Part shown: one piece after another, positions 42,601 to 57,600 of the stretch
Numbering within the stretch: position 1 is the stretch's first letter
Layout of the letters: every line of letters starts with the position of its first letter
Source: Symsagittifera roscoffensis
Taxonomy: Eukaryota; Xenacoelomorpha; Acoela; Convolutidae
Reading direction: 5' to 3'
DNA length: 64,000 bases
Assembly (NCBI RefSeq): GCF_963678635.1
Contig: NC_087068.1
Coordinates: 24,593,311 to 24,657,310 of the forward strand
The notes under the pieces: generated by a model
Told to the model about the DNA's origin: nothing
Databases searched by the model: none
The model's input: only the letters and a program-made list of their open reading frames with translations
Program-made: the position numbers and the translations under genes

Positions 42601-45600
42601 TTTTAGTGGTACGATCGGCTAAAACAGGTTAAAAGTTGTCTTTTGTGAGTTGACAGAATCAATATCTTGAGTTTTCTTATTTAGCTAAGCCACTGACTTC
42701 AAAACGTTTTTTTTGCTTGTTTAATTTGCTCTTAACCGTTTCTCCTTTCAAGCCAGCTGTAATAATCATACTTTGTTAGTTGAACCATATCTGATAATGC
42801 TATCCCAAGCAAAAAGTCAAAAACTTATCCGTTGTCCGCCTCTTTGTTTTTTTTGCCCGCTTCTTTTCGTCCGCTTTATTCTGTCTTCCACCATCGTCCG
42901 CCTCTTAGTTTCAGCTTAGTTCCCGTTGCACGGACCTTGTTTAAACATCCATCTTTCTTCTACTTTTCTGACTGGCCGTTAGGATAAGGAATTGGGAAAA
43001 AATGTTTTTTCGAAGTTTTTGTACAATTTTCACAAATAATTTAAAAAAAAACTTCAACAATTTTTGTTTTGTTTGTCGATTCATGAGCACGCAATTATAA
43101 TGTGTATTTGATTTTTTTTATCGCAATTAGCATTGTTGGGTTGTTACCGTTTCGTAATTTTTGTTCCGATGCAATTTAATGTTCAATTGTCTTAGTTGGC
43201 ATGTTATTTGAAAATGATTTTTTTTTTGTCCAGACAAATTGATACAAGTTAGTTCAATTTCCGATTTAGGTCTTGCTTCAAAATCATATAAAGCACTCGT
43301 GGACAATAATAAGCTGTAAGTGTCGGTTGATTTTCTGCTCATTAGCTGGCATTTAAAAAAAAATTTCCTTGTCGGCTTTTGTACGATAATTCGGTTTGTT
43401 TTTAAGGATTGATGAGACTCTGGCTCCTTATTTTTGAATGCTCAAAATGTACTTAAGACTGTAGTCTTTTTTTAAAAAAAAATTTAACCATGAAAAACAA
43501 TTTTTTTATTTACTAAAGTTTTTTGTTTTCTAGTTTTCTTTAATTTTTTCTTCGGTCGAAGTCTTCTTTGCTACTTCATCACCGTCATGCTGTTTTAATC
43601 GTATGCTTTTAATCGTAGGCTTATGCTTTTCTCAGAAACTTCTGCTGAATTTCAAAAAAGGGGTATCAATTGAAAGACCGCTTACTCCGCTGTGTGCCTA
43701 AATACTCCCCTAGAGTCTCTTTTTACTCGACTCTTCTGTCTACAGCCTTCGAAAAAGTCTATGGGGAATATTTGACCCATTTTTTGGATTTTTTTTGTTT
43801 TCTCGAAAACTAGCCCTTTCAAATCTGAGTTTTTGGTTGATATGAATAGAACGATTTACAAAAGGTTTCTGCATAAGCGGCTACACCCAAATTTTCTTCG
43901 CGTAAAGTTGTGGCCCTGGGAATAGTCAAGTTATTGATTTTTGGCCGTTTTGTAGTTCTTTTTCATTTTTCTCGAAAACTTATCCTTCAACTCACATATT
44001 ATGGGTTCAATGGAGTTAACGGGAAATGGGAAGCTTCCCTGCGTTAGCGGCCACTCACAAAGTTCTTTACACAAAAAGTTATCGCCCTCGAAAAAGTCAA
44101 ATTTTTAGAAAAAAAAATCAATTTTTTGACCCTTTCGTAAACTTCTTGAATATTCTTGAGAACTACACTCCAAAATCTCAGATTTTGGGTTCAATCAAAA
44201 CAACGGCTTCAGTGAATTTCTTCTGCATAAGTGGCTACTCCCGATTTTTTCTCACAAAAACTATGATTCTTGGAAACGTGAATTTTTGATTTGTTGACCG
44301 TTCTCGACAAATCTGATATTACATAATTTGATATCCATCTGTTTTTTAAATCTGATATCATCGAATCAGCAGGTTGTTGAAAGCCTGCGTTTATAATTGG
44401 CTATGCCCAGTTTGCTTAAGAAAAAACTTATTGGCCTTCAAACAAGTCAAAGTTTTGAATTTTTTGACTCTACGCGAAAACAACCGTGCCAATACTCAGG
44501 CTGTGTTCAATCGAGCAATTTGGTTTTGGAAATCATACCTGACTAAATGGTCTTAACATGCTTTTTGTAGAAAAAAGTTGTGTTTTTGGAAATCCTTTTG
44601 ACCTTTTTTTAGAACTTTTGACCGTTTTTAGAAACTTCTGATTTTTCATAGGATTAACCAAATCAAATCTGAGAAATTGAGAGAACCGGTTGCGATAATG
44701 GTTCCTGCAGAAGTGGCGACCCCTAATCTGTTTGTAAGATAAATCTTATCCACATGGGAAAATTGATTGTCTGAATTTTTTTCATACTCTGCGAAAACCT
44801 TAGTTGTTTCTCTACTAAAATAAGTGAGAAGAGTAATAAAATTGAGATAATCAATTTTCCCGAGGAGATAGCATTTCTTTTACAATAAATTAAGGAGTCC
44901 CCACTTCTGCAGGAACAACAAAAATAATGATTTCAAAAATTGAACCTTGCGCAAAACCTTGTTTCTACTAAATTAAGAGAGAGAAAACCAATTTTTGAAA
45001 TCTTTTTTTTTCGTGCCGCATCAGTATAGCACATTAATTCAATATTAAACACGTACCTTTAGCTTTAGCTGGGCCCCTTGTTTTTTATTGAGACATGCGA
45101 AAATTTTCGTTCACGTTGTTTTTTTTTCAACATTGGAAATTTTTTTTTTTGACTACACAAACATGAAAATACTAAGTCCAAAAAAATTTTCAATATTGAA
45201 AAAAAACGAAGACATTAAACAGGCAATGGTAGTTTTTTTGCGCCATTCGAAAGATATGGATACCCTGACAACGAAATTAAAAAAAGTACTTTACCGGTGA
45301 TCGGTTTTTGCCAAGTTTTTGGGGTTTTAATAGTTTCGCCGAAATCAGAATTAAATCTCATACTTACGCGTCAAAAACGCATATGAATGAAAGTTTTTGG
45401 AAAAGTTGTGATATTCTTATAAGTTGACATGATTTCACGCAAAGTAGCAAACGTTAATAAGTTGCTCATCTACGAATTGTTCAAAGAAATGAATAAATCA
45501 AAAAGCGTAATGATTTGACTTTTGGCGGTTTGGCTTTTGTTGCTCCCGAGCTTTCGTAGAAAGTGACGGAATGTTTTTGCTCGGGTTGGTTTTTTACGCA

Positions 45601-48600
45601 GACGAATTTGTTGACGGAAATTTTTTATAGTCTGAAAGATATATATATTTTTTTAACCAAGAATTTTTTTACCAAAAAACTTTTTATCGCCCTGATACGA
45701 GCAGCCTTGCTTCTTTTTAAGTGCAAATCCAATTGATAATTACGCTCTCAAAATAAGAATCTTTCAGTCGTGACTCGGATCCTGAAAAGATAAATCAGAA
45801 GCCTTGTCAAAGTGTTGAAAAAAAACATCTCTAATCTTAGATAATCTTTCGAAGTTCAGCAAAAAATAAGTGAAAATCGCTTTTTTTTTTGGATTTTGAA
45901 GATCAGATATTTTCCTGTTGTACCTGTTATCTTATCTAACCTTATGTTGTGCACAGAGGCTAAGCAGAGCTTCCCAACATTTTCGATGGAAACAGTCACG
46001 AGGTTGTTAATGCATTTAAAAAAATTCGACTCTTAGCTTTCGTTCTCAACATTCTGTAAGATAATTTTTGTGTAGGTTATGCAAATGGTCGAGCAAAATT
46101 CGGCGGCCCAAGAGAGTCTACAAAAGTTAAGAAACAACGGCTTTGCTACTTCAGAAACGGTTGATAATTATCTCAAGTAAGTGCAGGTGATTTTAAAAAG
46201 TGTACAACTCGATTTTTGATTTTTCATTTATCTTTTTGCTTGTTTTCAGATGCCTTTTCAGCTCCTCAGTGACCCAGGCTATTCATCAATCTGAGACACT
46301 GTTCAGATTTTTTAAGCCTAGGATGAAATCAAGAAGCACCGTCGACGGCGAAACAGGTAATGCACGAAAAAAATGCTAGTGTCATATCAGTTAGTTTCTA
46401 CTAGAATGTATCAAGAATGTATGAAATGAATCTGCAAGATTTTTTGTTTGAAAACATCAGGTATGATTTTTTCACTTGCTTAAATATATAGCCATTCGTT
46501 TGAATTTAAGTTCGAATGCATTAGTACACAATTTTTCTTGGTTTAAATTAAGCGCATTAGCCTTCTGTTTCATCTACTTTTTTTTATTATTTCGAATAGT
46601 TTTTTGTTTTATATAGGTCTTGGCAATTTTTCCGTTTTTTCTCAGGAAAAAGTCAAATTTTTCAGAAAAAGTCTAAATTTGTTCACGCTAAGTTTTGATT
46701 TTTCGTGGTTAAGTTCAGTTCATTTCCTTTGTTAAAAGGAAGGCAGACTCCACTATCGAACATCAAAAATATAAATGTCTCAAAAGACGTGATTGATTTC
46801 TAATTTCGAAAATGGAATTTAATTATCAGATTTTCCTGCAGAATTAAAAAATTTACTTTTTGATCCAGTTTTCCAAATTGGTTTAATTTAATCAGAAAAG
46901 CTCCAATCATCAATTGTTCTTGAAATTCACAGGGCTCTTAGGTCATATAATTTTTTAAATTTCGAAAGTTGAGTAAAAAAAGTTTTGTTACTTTGCGTTT
47001 ATTAATCTTTTTACAATAACGAGCTTGCGAGCGTAGTATATTAGTACGTACCTTCTTTTTTCTAACTTAGCTCGCAAAAAAGTGTCCATTGAAAATGTGC
47101 ACTTATTTGGTGGCCTTTTTGCTGTAATCATGACCTGTAGCATTGGAAAGTTCATAGCATCTGTTCTCTGCTTTATTTGTGGCTAGTGTTTGTTTTTTTA
47201 TAAAGGTTCCGTGTCTGAATAGTTTGTGCGTGAGAATCATATTTTCTAGGTCGCATATCGAATCTGAGACGTAGCCGAATTCTTACTAATTTGAAAAGCA
47301 CGGCTTCGCCTCTGTGTCCAACTGTCAGTTGGCTATGTTTTTATTTTTTCAATGTAGATACGACACAGTCGACCACTTCTACTAACCGGGAGCGAGATCA
47401 GATGATAAAAAGTAGAACCGTGGACAGTGGGAATCGAAGAAGCAACATTCAAGATCAACTTCTTCTGTCCAAAGAAGCTCCAGCCGTACTCAGGACTAGT
47501 CCGACTAAAAACAGCCACTATCTGAAAGAAAACAGGCAAAAATCTCCGAGAAGTAGACCCTCGTCAAAAAACAGACATCTTCAAAATTGCAATCTTGAAA
47601 CCCCCTGCGTGTTAAGAACCGAAGAGTTGCCTGATAAGACATTACTCTCCGTTAATGCTTCTGACGAGCAACCAGTTTCCAATAAGCATATCGAACCCTC
47701 CTTAGAACCAACGAATCCAGACAGTTTGAAACCGAGCAATAGCAACACGAAAGGCACACATTTCAGTTCGAGTTCGGAAAAAAAACCGGTTAGCCTTTAA
47801 TTCATTGAAAAAAAAACTCGTCTGAATCGCCATTTTTTTCCTCAAGGGCCTTTTTAATCGTCTGTGTTTTAGATCACTTCGTTCTCAGCAGTGCTGAAAC
47901 AATCACCACCTAGCAGTTCACAACTCCAGCCACAACGAATTTCAAATTTAACCCCTGTCACAATACCCTTTGTTGAGGAACAGAAAACTTCAAATGAAAT
48001 GTCGAAAGAACTTCTGGACTCCTCGGAGATGTTGAGACATGGAATGGCTTTCAATATTCAAACGGGACCGAATCAGAACCAGTATGAGCCGAATGTACAA
48101 CAGCGACATGAGCCTAATCAAATGTAAGTCTAAATTTTGACCCAGCGAGCTTGTGAGCGTAAGGTATTAGTATGACCAACCTTTTTTTCCAACCTAACTT
48201 GCTAATAAAATGCTCGTTTGGTGGCTTTTTCGCTCTAATCAAGATTTGCTGTAGCATAGGAAATTTCATAGCATCTGTTATCTGCTTTATTGGTGGCTAG
48301 ATTTTGTCTTTAGTCAAGCACCCGTGACTGCGAGGGAATTCAAATCTCGTTGTGAGAATTCAAATCTCGAGGTCTTGGGTTTGAATCCAGCAGAGAGCAA
48401 GTTTTACTTATTCAATCGAGGCTTATTTCTGCCTTTTCTTATTTAACTTTCAGGAACTGCTTTTTGTCCTTTTCTCGCTTGTGTTTGCAAAGCACAGCTT
48501 TGCCTCTGTAAAAATTTTCTAGTTCTTCGTTTTGATCGCACAGTGCTTTAGCTCGATAAACTCAGTGCAAACAGTTTTTGCTTTTGGGGTGCTCCAAAAC

Positions 48601-51600
48601 GGTCGCTATTTTTTCGATTCTTCGAATTACACTTTCAACTTTTTTTTGCTTTTTAAGAGTCGATGAACTCAAATTTTCTTTTTCGCGGTTTGACTTTTGA
48701 TTTCTTAAGTTCAACTCATTTCCCTTGTTAAAAGGAAGGCAAACTCCACTATCAAATACAAAAGTGTAAGGGCCACGAAAAACGTGATTGTCTTGTATTT
48801 TCGAAAATAAATTTTAATTATCTGATCTTCCAGCGAAATTTTACCAATCGATCAAATTGGGTTTCCACAAATAGGGTTAATAAAAAAATTGTTAGTCATA
48901 AATTATTCTAAAATTTTCTAATCTCTACGGAGAGACCTAATCTCCACGCCTGCGGCTCGAATCAATCAGATGGCAACTTTTATTTTTATTTTTGAAGCTT
49001 ATTTTGTCCTCATGGAGCTGCTTTTTTGGCCGTTTTATCGCTTGTTTATGCAAGGTGCAGCTTCGCCTCTGTGTTGAAAATTTTATTCATTGTTAACTTC
49101 AACCTAGAATAGCTGTAATAATTTAATTAAATGGTATTTTGTCAGTTTATGTTTTAGAGTCGATGAGCGTAGTTCAGACTCTCATGTAGTGATGATTTTT
49201 TTTTCGTTTCTTTTGGGAAAGGTCTTAAAATGCTCCAATAAAAGAAGGATTTCATTTATATTTATAAATGCACATGTGAATGCCCTTAAGTATATTTGCA
49301 CTTTTGAGCTCAATTCAAATTAATTTGCTAGAAGGTAAATAAAATGCACTCTCACTTATGAAAGTTGAAATGGGGCAAAAAACGTGATCGATTTCTAGTT
49401 TCGAAAGTGGATTCTTATTTTTCAGATTTCATAGCGGAATGAAAAATTTACACATTGATTCAGTTTTCTCAATTTGACTTAATTTATCAAGAAAAGTGCC
49501 AGTCATAATTTGTTTTTGAAATTCAAAGAGCTTTTATGGCTTTAAATGTTTAGTTCGAAATGCGAAAGTTTCCTTGCGTTCATTGACTCTTTTCCAACTG
49601 TCTGTTGGCTAGGTGGATTGAGTTCAATTGTAGCCGTTTTGATTTTGCAGGTGTCGTGTACCTGTTGGAGAGGAATTTAGTAGAATAGCATCAGTGGACA
49701 CTAATGAAGTGCAACAGATGTGCAACACCTCCGCCGCCGGAGCCACCCTAGTCAACGTCATAACACCTCAGAATAGCAGCAGGAACAACGGAGAAGGAGG
49801 AGGAGCCAACAACCTGACACAATCCCAACCGCCCAGTGTACCATCTGCTGCAGGTTGGTAAAAAACTATGCCATTTTGAATTGATCATTTGTTGGAATAA
49901 GTTTCGAGTGTAAGTGCGAAATACCCAAGATCCATAAAGGGCTTTGGAGTCCACTGAGGTTGTTAAGTTAGATATTTCTATGGCAACTACAATAGAAGCC
50001 GTTTGATATCTCGGGTACTGTCTGTTTAACCTTTACAAAAGGTTTCATACATGCTTCTAGTTAGATTGTATCGATCAATTTGCATGATTAATGTTTGTGA
50101 ACTTTTAACTGGAAGCGAACTCGAGCAATTAGATATAAGTTTGGGGTAAAGTTTGGAATTGTTCGTGAGATAACAAATATGTGCAATTCTACGAAAGGTA
50201 TTCCATCATTGAAAGGAAATTGAACAATGATCTCTAAATAGTTTTTGCTTTTGCACTCCCCCACCTTTGAACTTCAATTTGAAAAACTACTTTAGCATTG
50301 TCATAATGCAGTTAAACTCGGCATGGTAAGCAAATTAACAATTGTGAACGGATTTTTTCTTCATACATTACATCGTAACATCACGCTTTTAACCATAACT
50401 ACACGTTAAACAATTGTTTGGTAAAAAAAATTCAAATGTGGAGCGTGATGATTTGTTATTCAGGAAAAGTCTTCAATTTTGTTCACGCTCAACTTTGATT
50501 TTTTACGGTTAGATTTTTGATTTCTCTGTAACTTCAGTTTATTTCCTTTGGTAAAAGAAAGGCTAACTCCACAACCGAATGGTAAAAGTGTAAAGGTCAC
50601 GAAAAATGTGATCAATTTCAAATCTGAAAAGTTGATTTGAATTTTCAGGTTTTCCAGCGGAATAGAAAAGTTACTTATTGATCAAGTTTTCTCAAAGTGA
50701 CTCAATTTTATGAAAAAAGTGTTCAATCATAAATTGTTCTTGAAATTTAAAGAGAAAACTCTTTGCTCTTAAAATTCATGTATATTTTTTGAAAGTCAGT
50801 ATTTTTTAAGAGTAATGAACGTAGATAAGACTCTTATATAGGTCTTGCAGATTTTTTTAGGAAAAAGTCTTAAAATGTGCATAAAGTCTCTATTAACAAC
50901 ATTCATACATATTGATGCATCTATGAATGCACATGTATATATGCACTTTTGAGTTTTTTGAAATTCATCTGCTGAAAGTGGCGTTAATCAAACTCTCCAA
51001 ATACGAACGTGGAAAAGGAGCAAAAAAAATGTGAAACATTTCTAGTTTCGAAAGTGGAATTCAATTTTTAGATTTCCAGTGGAATAAAAACTTTACCTGT
51101 TGATTCAGTTTTCTCAATTTGGGTTAATGTTATCAAAAAAAGCGCCAATCATAAATCTTTCAAAGAGCCCAGAAAGTATCTATTTTTTTCTTCGAAGTTC
51201 GAAAGTTGAAATTTTTTCAACAAAGTCAGTGTTTGTTCTGTTCATTACTCTTCGATTGGCTATGTTTCTTTTTTTTTGCGTTCATTGACTCTTTCCCAGC
51301 TCTCTGTTGGCTGTCTTGAAAGTTTCCCTTTTTGATGCATGTTTCACTTAATTCAGTCGCCTTTGCACAAGAAAAAATTATTAGAAAAAAAAACTTCAAG
51401 CAACAAAAACTGAAAAAAAAAATGAAATTTTTAAATAATATTTTTCTTTTTTAAACTTCTTTTCGCACCTATTTTTTCCAACTTAAGTCGAAATTTAAAG
51501 TGCTACTTTTGGCGGCTTTTTGAACAGTAGGCTGTCGTAGCAGTATAATATCATATGTGCTTTAACATTTGATTAGTAAAAAGTTTACACAGTTGAAGTA

Positions 51601-54600
51601 TTTTTATTTCATCAAATGAACAGAAAAAACTTATTTGTTTGAAGTAGCAATACCATGATAAAAAATTTTAATTTCAGAATTTTTTCAACTCAATGTATCT
51701 AAAAATTTCTTTGAAATGCATAATTTATAAATAATTTGGCTTGATATTTTCCAGTTTAGTACATGTTTGTGTGTCTTTTTGTATTTGGTGCCCCTTTTCG
51801 GCATCAAATTGGCAATTTATTAGCACATGTAGCTTCGTTTTTATTTGCTAGTTTTTGGTGCATTTAAGCATCTGTGGTTGACTTGTTAGTGGGTGAGACT
51901 CTAAAATACACGCAGGTTCGAATCCTACACATAGCCGAGTTTTTGCTAAATCGAGGCTCACTTCTACTTTTTTTTTATTTCACTTGATAGAGCTGCTTTT
52001 TGGTCGTGTTCTCGCAAGTGTTTGAAAATTTGGTGGTGGTTCAGTGAACTGATAATGGTTTATCAGCAAACTGAAAATGGGCGGACAGTATCGTGAGTTC
52101 CGAAATTAACCTAATAAATCGAAATTTCTCCAAAATTTCAAAATTATTGCATCGTTCAATTACATAATCGCATGAATTGCAGTCTGATGAATTGTACAAT
52201 AAGTTGCATTTATTCCGCAAAACAAAACTAAGAACCAAAACTGAATTAAATTTATTTTCATGAATCTTGCAAAAAATGTTTATTTTTTCAATTTTAGCGC
52301 AGAAATATCATTTCTACATATCTTTGAAAAGCAATTGAATTAATTATTACCTAATTCGATCCACTCGTCTGGAATTTTACTGATTCATCGGTTTACCTAG
52401 CGCATCCCGAATTTTTTTTTGATTTTTCTTTCTTTAATCAAATTTCATAAGAGTAATGAACGTAGTGAAGACTCTTATATAGGTCTTGCTGATTTTTTTC
52501 CAGGAAAAGTCTTAAAAGTCTCTAAAAACTACAGATGTGCATTCATACATATTGAAGCATTTTTGAATGCACTTGATATAAATGCACTTTTTTAGTTCAA
52601 TTGAAATTCATCTGCTGAAAGTGACGTAAATATTACTCTCCAAATACGAATGGAGATGGCGCGGAAAAACGTGAACGATTTCCTTGTTTCGAAAGTGGAT
52701 TTTAATTTTTAGGTTTCCAGCGGAATAAAAACTGTACCTATTGATCAAGTTTTTTCCAGTTGGGTTCATGTAATCAAAAAAGCGCCAAGTATAAATTGTT
52801 CTAGAAATTCAAAGGTATCAAGTGGCATCTATTTTTTTTTTTGAAATTCGAAAGTTGAGATTTTTTCAAGATAGTCAGTGTTTTTTCTTATGTTAACTTA
52901 CGTTCATTACTCTTATCCATTCTTCGATTGGCCATGTTTACATAATCACATGATTCGAAGTTCAAAGATTTGTACAATAAGTCGCATTTCTTACGCAAAA
53001 CCTAAATAAGAACAAAAACTGATATAAAGTTTATTTTCATGAACCTTCCAAAATTATTTAGTTTGTCATGTTCAGGTCAGAAAGATTATTTCTACATATC
53101 CTCGAAAAGGAATTGAAGTAATTTTACGTAATTCGAGTCACTGGTCTGGTAAATTACTGATACATCGGTTCACTGAATGCATCCCGAAGTTTTCGTTTTT
53201 GAATTTTTTCTTACATCAAATTGTTCAATTTCATAATTATTTGAATTGAAATCTGAATATTTTACTATAAGTCGCACTTCTTGCCACACAAATATAAGAA
53301 CAAAAACTGAAGTCGAGTTTCTTTTCATGAATCCTGCAAAAATATTTAGCTTGTCATTTTTAGCTCATAAAGATTATCTCTACTTATCTTCGAATGCATC
53401 CCAAATTTTCTGAACGCATCCCAATTTTTTTTTTGAATTTCTTTTGTTAAATCAGTTTGGTCGAAACAACGATCATTTCTACATATCTTAGGACGCATCC
53501 CGAATCTTCTGAACGCATGACATTTTTTTAAAAAATTTCTTACGTTAAATCAATTGGTCGGAACATTTTGGGCTAATTGCACAGCAATCGGCTGTACTCG
53601 TTGTTCCGACCATTGAAAATGGGGAGGAACTTTGTATTCGGTAATTTTAGTTTTTTTTTCTTTTAGTTTAGGCGCAAAATCAGCTACCACACCTAATCAT
53701 TGGAATGGAACTTTCAGTCGTCATTCGAACAAAAATTTCAAGTTTTTCTGTGTTCAAGAAAAACCGGTTTGAAATTTTTGATTTGTGGTCTAATTTCGAG
53801 CTAATAAGTGAGCTTTTAGGCTTACAATAGCCTATTTATGCTTAAATCAAGCCTTGTAAACTTAGTTTTGCTCAAGTTAAGTAAGTTTTTGGTGGAGGCG
53901 GAGCAATAAGCAGAATGGTCCAAGAGCAGAAAAACAGAACAAAATTGACTTACGTTGGTTTATACGGGCTAATTGATAAAGCAAATTATTAGAATGGTCA
54001 AAAATACCAAGAAAATGATTAAATTATTCAAGTTATGCATAAAATGTTCGTTGCTTTGTTATTATTGACATTTCTGATAATTAAGTAACCGATTAGTTTA
54101 TAAAAAATGACATTTTTCAGTTTTTCTGCTCTTGGACCCTTTCTGCTCTTATTCTGCTTATTGACTGGCCACCGTTTTTGGTCTTTGTAGCGCCATTTTG
54201 TGAATCATAAACGATTTTTTAAAAAAAATTTTCTGGACATTTTTCTTCACAAACTGTTTCAATTGGCTTGTTTTACCATGGATATCGAATATGTTTTATC
54301 ACAGCACCCAGAAAAAGCGACATAATTTGAGGAAAACTTAAGTTTTTTTTTTTAAGATTAAGGTCGGGTCGGAACATTCTATACTAGTTGCACAGTAACC
54401 GGTTGTACTTGTTTACTCTTTGTGGTTGTTTTAAAAATATATATTTAATCTAATCGGCAGTAAAATTGGGCAATGGTTCAAAGAATTGTTATTATATTTA
54501 CGCAAAGAATTGTTCACGCTGCTTTTCGTATTCTGCCAAATTTATTGATCCCGACTTTCTAGACAATTTTTCGTTGTTTACGCCAAACTTAACTTAACCG

Positions 54601-57600
54601 CTGGGTCGATTTGAAGTTAGATTTTAGTTAAAGTATTGCTTAGGCAAATACTTGCGAAGCCTCCGCAATGAAAGGGCAAAGTTGCTATCGCAAGTTTAAT
54701 TTCATAGAGTTCAAATGATCAGCGGGTAAGTACTTGGAAACAAAGTTTCACGGTTAGTTCTGAAGTTCAAAACAAAGCAATATTGGAAAAGATCAGCGAG
54801 AAATATGGACAAGTTTTGTTTGTTGTTAAAGTATGAATGTTGGTGCTCTTAAGCTGAAGTAGCGACTTAACCTGAGCTATTTTATGAAGATTAAAAGCAA
54901 ATGTAAAGCTTAAAGGTTTGTTTTGTCTCAACTTGTTTGAAGTACGTATTTCATGTTTCAGGCCCCAGCATTCCTGGAAATACAATGAGGTTAAGTATAG
55001 CAACAGGACCTAATGTCGAGGGCCCAAAAGATTTCATAATGCTCTCGCCGCAAATAGCTGGCGGGATTACCAATGGAATCATTCATCTTCCAGTGCAGCA
55101 ATATTTCTATCAAACACCCCCACCGGGCTCAAATTTTCCGAACAACCCCCACCCTTACCAGCAAATGAACTCTTCTGTCCCCCTGTCGAGTACAGTGACG
55201 ACTCCGGTTTCAAGTAACGTAGAAAATGTTGCGCCAGTGAACAATCTATCAGATTCACGGTCAATCGTAGTACCACCGACGACTACTGTTATCAGACAGC
55301 CATTGGCATCAGACATCGTAAAAGGCGTCGCATCGACAAAGACAAGTCCGACTAATGCTAGTCCGCCATCGGCTTGGGGTAATCCAACGATAAATTGTGC
55401 CAATCAAACCCCGAATCCGAATGCAAATATAGCTCAAAAGAAATTGCCTAATGAAGATTTAAACGGCTCGAAGCCAAACGCAGTGCAACAGAGTCAGCAA
55501 GCACCTAATGCCTGGATTGTAGATCAACATAGTTCAAATGAACAAAACGTGATGTTAGTGAATAGGCAAAATAACCCGCCGATTATGTTGAATAAAATGG
55601 CTTCGATTGATTCGCAACACGGAATTGTAGTTTCCCAGCATAACGTAAATGCCTGGATGCCTTTCAAATATGGTGCTGTAGCTTCAACTGGAGGTATTTT
55701 AAACATGACACACCCGCAAATGTTGCAGTTTTTGCATGCACATGGACAACATCAAATGCAAGCGTTTCAGACAAGAAACCCCGGGCAGATTATAATGGCG
55801 CCAACGTACCATAAGCAATTGAATCACGCCAATTTTATACCGCCTGTTCCAACGAAGGAGGTGAATATGGGAGTGGTCCAGAGCAATGTGCTGGCTTCCC
55901 CGAACGGAGCCAAGGAAGCGTTCTGCTCTAATTGTGGAAAATCTGGTCACTTATTCTATGACTGTGATGAACCGTCCATGGGAAATATTTTGCACGCAGG
56001 TGAGAAAATTCACGTGTCGAAGAGTTATTTACAGTATATATTGGGCTGTTTTACCGTCCCTCCTTCACGGTGCAATTTTTACAACGAGTAACTTTTCGTT
56101 AAGTTTGGCAAAAGCGTCTATTTTTTTGTGTAATCGTATGCAAATTTTCAAATTTTGTCTTTTTTTTTTTATTATTATTATTATTAAGTTTAAATTTGTT
56201 CACGCTCGCATTTCAATTTCATTTTCAAGCTCGCATTTCAATTTCGTTCTCCGAACGGAACTCAAATTGTGCTCTCCGAGAACTTGAGAACTGTAAGCGA
56301 GATTAAAAACACTATCTTTGGTTCATGTTTGCTCATGTCGATTGTAAAAGTTCTTGGACTGTGATTACATATTTTTTATAAACTTCGAGAAAATAAATCT
56401 CATTTCATCAGCAGTTTTCCGATGATCGAAGCGAGATACCTGTTGATTTTTTTCTTTTGAATGTTTAAGAGTAATGGACGTAGAGAAGACTCTTATATAG
56501 GTCTTGGTGATTTTTTTTTCAGGAAAACCGTAAAATTTGATAACTCTCAATTTTGATTTTTCGCAGTTTGATTGTTGATGTTAGTTCAGTACATTTATAT
56601 TGTTAAAAGGAAGGCAAACTCCCTAATCGAACATCAAAAAAAGTCACAAAACGCGTGATGGTCTTCTAGTTTCGAAATGGATTTTAACGTACAGATTTAC
56701 CAGCGAAATTAAAAATTTACCTTTTGATCCAGTTTCTCAAATTGGGTTAGTTTTAATATTGGATTAAAAAGCACCAATCATAAATTGCTCCTGAAGTTGA
56801 AAGAGCTTTAACGGCGTATAATTTTTCTTTAACATTCGAAAGTTTTTTCAAACAATTCAACAATAACTTGTTGTTAGAAAAATTTAAAATTTTTACACAA
56901 GCGCAAAGCTTGTGTTATTGTATGAACTATCTTTTTTTTCAACCTGCGTCGCAAATATTGTTGTGACGCAAATGTTGTTGCGATAAAATGTGTTCATTTT
57001 GATCAATAACCTGCTATAAAGTACAGCCATTGCTAAGGATATTAACACAGACTATTATTGTTCCGACTCGTAACACAAGTAACGGAATATTTGTGCTCGG
57101 GGTGGTTTTTTTTTCTTCTTCAGACAAATTTCAACTTTTTAACTATCCATTTTTGACGGGATTTTTTATATCATTCAAAAGGTATTGTTGTCCTGAGCTT
57201 AAATTTGGAAAGATATTTCACCTTTGATTATTTTTCGTAAAGGAATGGGGGTTTAAAAATTGCCAATTTGGGGCAATTAACGCGCGATATATGTATCTCT
57301 ATTAACGCGTAAGCGGAGATTTAATCCGTCTTAGAAATCGTTCCAAATTGGTTGAAGGAAGCTTCTTTTCCATAATTGATTTGTTACTAGGAGTTTGTTC
57401 ACAAAAAATCTCAAATTGAAAAAAAAAATCATTTTATTCTTATTACATTTAATTTTTCATTGTATTACTGCTCCATAGATTGCTCTATAAATTGAGGCAT
57501 GTTAGTTGGTAATTGTTTTTTTTTTCAAATTGACTGGTGCTGATAATGCGTCATAATTGGCGTGCGTCACTTAAGAAATTTTGTAGACTCAAAGTTTTAC

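Larger units (their letters stand above)
40485..46075. other. Intron 3 of the ZCCHC2/14-like gene
   Basis: Holds a short MITE-like copy (about 40520-40663), a tRNA-like SINE relic on minus (41620-41725), a tandem-repeat cluster (43790-44960) and otherwise unassigned AT-rich DNA. No further exon was recognised. Confidence 0.5.
48124..49650. other. Intron 7 of the ZCCHC2/14-like gene
   Basis: Filled largely by repeats: repeat D copy 2 (48148-48300), SINE-like units (48300-48515 and 48930-49075) and a MITE-like copy (49157-49592). Confidence 0.55.
49854..54961. other. Intron 8 of the ZCCHC2/14-like gene
   Basis: Contains two MITE-like copies (50808-51255 and 52449-52915), a SINE-like unit (51870-52030) and a three-fold repeat (52200-53545). 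The rest, 53550-54960, is AT-rich with no recognised feature. Confidence 0.55.

Noticed and set aside
56000-56090. Exon 9 reading through its donor as an alternative C-terminus
   Set aside because: The open frame past the GTGAGA donor lacks family similarity, while exon 10 supplies the expected FRIK tail in phase.
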